In this document: positions 62,248-64,000 of the stretch, one piece after another
How positions within the stretch are numbered: the stretch's first letter is position 1
Layout of the letters: the number at the start of each line of letters is the position of its first letter
DNA from: Streptomyces asoensis
GTDB taxonomy: Bacteria > Actinomycetota > Actinomycetes > Streptomycetales > Streptomycetaceae
DNA: 64,000 nt
NCBI RefSeq assembly: GCF_013085465.1
Contig: NZ_CP049838.1
Location: 6,076,001 to 6,140,000, forward strand
Direction of reading: 5' to 3'
Position numbers and translations under genes: made by a program
Notes under the pieces: model-generated
The model's database searches: none
What the model was told of the DNA's origin: nothing
What the model saw: the letters and a program-made list of their open reading frames with translations, nothing else

Positions 62248-63071
62248 GGCAATTCCTCCAAGAGCTGCATGATGAACTTTCGTGACTCGGCAGGGGAAAG
62301 CGCCTGGTCACGCATTGCATCGTAGCGCTGCAGAAGCAGCTCAACTGAGGAGGATTCCTGGATGAGTTGGCCTCTGTGAGCGTTCTCCGCGTGGGCGACA
62401 GTGGTTCCGTCGGGCATCCGGAGGAACATCAAGCTGGTGCTGGCCAGTCCATGGAGCCCGGCGTCGAACGGAAGCACCTGCACGGTGATGTTGGGGCGGT
62501 CGGCAGCTTCCAGCAGGCACTCCAACTGCTCCTGCCACGCCTTCGTGCAGCGCAAAGGCGTCCGTAGCACTGCCTCGGAGACGATGGTGCGGAACGGGGG
62601 TGCGTCGTTCCCCTCCAACAGCTTCTGCCGTCCGAGCCGGGCATTCACATGGTGCTCGAGTTCCGAGCCGCTGGAGCCATGCAGCGAGATGACCTCGCTC
62701 GCGTAGGCCGACGTTTGCAGCAGGCCGGGCAGCAAGCTGACGCTGAAGTGCCAGAGGGCGCGCGCTTCCGCCTCCCGGGCCATGTACTGCCGGTACCGCT
62801 CTTTGAACTGGCTGTTGTCCGCCAACGCCAGTTCCCACAGCGTCAGCAGCAACCCCGGCGTCCCGTAGTGCTGGTCGAGCGCCTCGACGATCTCGGGGCT
62901 GCCCAGTGACTCCCCGCTCTCCATCTTGCCGAACGTGGACGGGTCCCAGCCCAGCCGCTCGCCGACCTGGCGCAGACTCTCCCCGCGCCCGCTGCGCAGC
63001 AGCCGCAGCTCCTCGGCGAACCGGCGGCGCGGTTCCTGGCTCCGTCCGGTGACCACTCGTCGCGATGGCAT
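62229..63071 (-). CDS. XRE/DUF5753 regulator (WhiJ-like)
   Basis: A 280-residue regulator. The N-terminal HTH reads LRLLRSGRGESLRQVGERLG, then WDPSTFGKMESGES. The remaining 200 residues form the DUF5753 domain: ALWHFSVSLLPGLLQTSAYA, then RQKLLEGNDAPPFRTIVSEA, then NITVQVLPFDAGLHGLAS. With the downstream DUF397 gene it forms the common Streptomyces two-gene unit related to WhiJ, many copies of which are encoded per genome. ATG at 63071; the weak ribosome site is GGAGCGTGC. It probably binds its own promoter and another developmental or secondary target. Confidence 0.9.
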   Translation of the reverse strand: MPSRRVVTGRSQEPRRRFAEELRLLRSGRGESLRQVGERLGWDPSTFGKMESGESLGSPEIVEALDQHYGTPGLLLTLWELALADNSQFKERYRQYMAREAEARALWHFSVSLLPGLLQTSAYASEVISLHGSSGSELEHHVNARLGRQKLLEGNDAPPFRTIVSEAVLRTPLRCTKAWQEQLECLLEAADRPNITVQVLPFDAGLHGLASTSLMFLRMPDGTTVAHAENAHRGQLIQESSSVELLLQRYDAMRDQALSPAESRKFIMQLLEELPCEPST

Positions 63072-63112
63072 CGCACGCTCCTCGGTGTAACCCCTGGAAC
63101 ACGCAGAGTAAT

Positions 63113-64000
63113 TCAACGCCGTTCCGGGATCAGGTGATTCGCCGGTACTGCCTGGTCGGCAGCCGCCGCCCCCCGGTCGCGCAGGCCGGTCACGACCACG
63201 GCGGTCGCGGCCAGGACGACCACGGCGACCGTGCGCAGGGCCGGGCCCATGCCGTCCATGAAGTCGGTGTGACCGGCCAGGACCGTGCCGGTGACCGCGA
63301 CGCCCAGGGCCGCGCCGATCTCGCGGGCCGAGGTGCTGAGGCCGGAGCCGAGGCCCGCCTGGTGGTGGGGGAGCGAGGTGACGACGCCCAGGGTGAGGGC
63401 GGGCATCGACAGGCCCGTGCCCGCGGAGATGACCAGCAGCCAGCAGGCGTACACCGCGTAGGGCGTGCCGGCGTCCGCGGTGGACGCGCCGAGCAGGCCC
63501 AGGCCGATCAGGGCGAGTCCGGTGCCGATGACCGGGCGCGGGTGCGCCGACCAGCGGGCGGCGAGCTTCGGGACGAGGGCCATGCCGGTGATCAGGGGGA
63601 CGATCGCGAGCCCGGTGACGGCGGGCCCGTAGCCCTTCACCTCCTGGAGGTACTGGGAGTTGACGAAGAACAGCGCGAACAGGCCGAAGAAGCCCGTCGT
63701 CAGGCCGAGGCCGGTCGCGCGCAGGGCGGGGGAGCGGAACACGCGGGGGTCGAAGAGGGGTGCGCGGGAGCGCAGGGACTGGAGGGCGAAGGCGGCGATC
63801 AGGACGGCCCCCGCGCCGAACGAGCCCAGGATGCGCGGCGAGGTCCAGCCGTGGTCCGGTCCCTCGATGATGCCGAAGAGGACGGCGACCAGCCCGGCGG
63901 TGAGCAGCAGGGTGCCCAGCGGGTCGAGGTTGCTGTGCGCGGAGCGGTCGGTGCGCGGGGTGGTCAGTGCCACGGCGAGCGCCAGCAGGGCCGCCAGCGG
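63113..64000 (-). CDS. MFS drug exporter (DHA2 type), N-terminal part outside window
   Basis: The frame is open at the window end, so 295 C-terminal residues are visible. About eight TM helices, including LGTLLLTAGLVAVLFGIIEG, SFGAGAVLIAAFALQSLRSR, TGLGLTTGFFGLFALFFVNS and LITGMALVPKLAARWSAHPR. GLSMPALTLGVVTSLPHHQAGLG is the conserved motif region of 14-TM proton-driven multidrug exporters (EmrB/QacA). PLFDPRVFRSPALRA is a cytoplasmic loop typical of the group. The drug substrate cannot be inferred. It is upstream of the regulator pair by 40 bases on the same strand but is probably not co-regulated. Confidence 0.88.
   Translation of the reverse strand, partial: PLAALLALAVALTTPRTDRSAHSNLDPLGTLLLTAGLVAVLFGIIEGPDHGWTSPRILGSFGAGAVLIAAFALQSLRSRAPLFDPRVFRSPALRATGLGLTTGFFGLFALFFVNSQYLQEVKGYGPAVTGLAIVPLITGMALVPKLAARWSAHPRPVIGTGLALIGLGLLGASTADAGTPYAVYACWLLVISAGTGLSMPALTLGVVTSLPHHQAGLGSGLSTSAREIGAALGVAVTGTVLAGHTDFMDGMGPALRTVAVVVLAATAVVVTGLRDRGAAAADQAVPANHLIPERR

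Overview
This window is chromosomal core DNA from a Streptomyces or a very close relative. The evidence is the very high GC content with strongly GC-biased third codon positions, the frequent GTG and TTG starts, the LAxTG sortase-E type anchor, the XRE/DUF397 and DUF2690 regulator families, a ydaO riboswitch in front of an NlpC/P60 hydrolase, and the gene content guaA, pcrA, sucCD, purNH, folD, mdh. From memory this order matches the S. coelicolor core region around guaA to mdh; I could not run a comparison. No tRNA, rRNA, insertion sequence, prophage or CRISPR array was seen.

Layout. 1-8851: five tandem same-strand membrane Ser/Thr kinases (the first is cut by the window edge), each with a C-terminal extracytoplasmic module of one apparent family. 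8974-12494: a succinate-semialdehyde-type aldehyde dehydrogenase and a GMC oxidoreductase with a Cys-rich cluster. 12598-15151: a sortase-anchored surface protein, a probably 5'-truncated small gene, an unexplained gap of about 490 bases, and a chorismate mutase behind what looks like a Phe/Tyr attenuator with a 23-residue leader peptide. 15312-22247: guaA, a PPOX-family protein, membrane proteins, a class II aldolase, a DUF4429/SHOCT protein and DoxX. 22324-26441: a LiaFSR-like envelope-stress module (PspC protein divergent from a PspC-histidine kinase and its NarL-type regulator) with repeated CCCTGAT sites between them.

26455-37634: cell-wall and DNA-maintenance genes: two NlpC/P60 hydrolases (one under a c-di-AMP riboswitch), a TDT-family transporter, pcrA helicase under a DNA-damage type promoter, an M23 peptidase, a lipase, and an orphan B12-binding mutase subunit (IcmB). 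37724-46112: a divergent cluster that looks like the actinobacterial counterpart of E. coli yehLMPQ: DUF5691 and SWIM zinc-finger proteins on one side; MoxR AAA+ ATPase, a 39-residue bridging ORF, a DUF5682 protein and a VWA protein on the other. Both arms carry the TTGTCAGTG-N8-TANNNT type motif known from PafBC-dependent DNA-damage promoters, the same motif as in front of pcrA. This is the best candidate for an undescribed system.

46177-64000: a Leu-Pro repeat secreted protein, sucCD, an XRE-HTH/sigma-like/TM fusion divergent from a DUF6350 membrane protein, purN-purH with a 14-bp palindrome at the promoter, an RDD protein, folD coupled to a DUF3017 protein, two XRE regulators (one DUF2690), mdh behind a perfect MarR-type palindrome, a DUF397/DUF5753 regulator pair and the C-terminal part of an MFS exporter.

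Strong hairpin terminators mark several transcription units (12541, 33834, 49808, 56175, 58686, 61930). Central metabolism (sucCD, mdh), one-carbon/purine genes (purN, purH, folD, guaA) and envelope-stress functions are interleaved but each has its own promoter and terminator.
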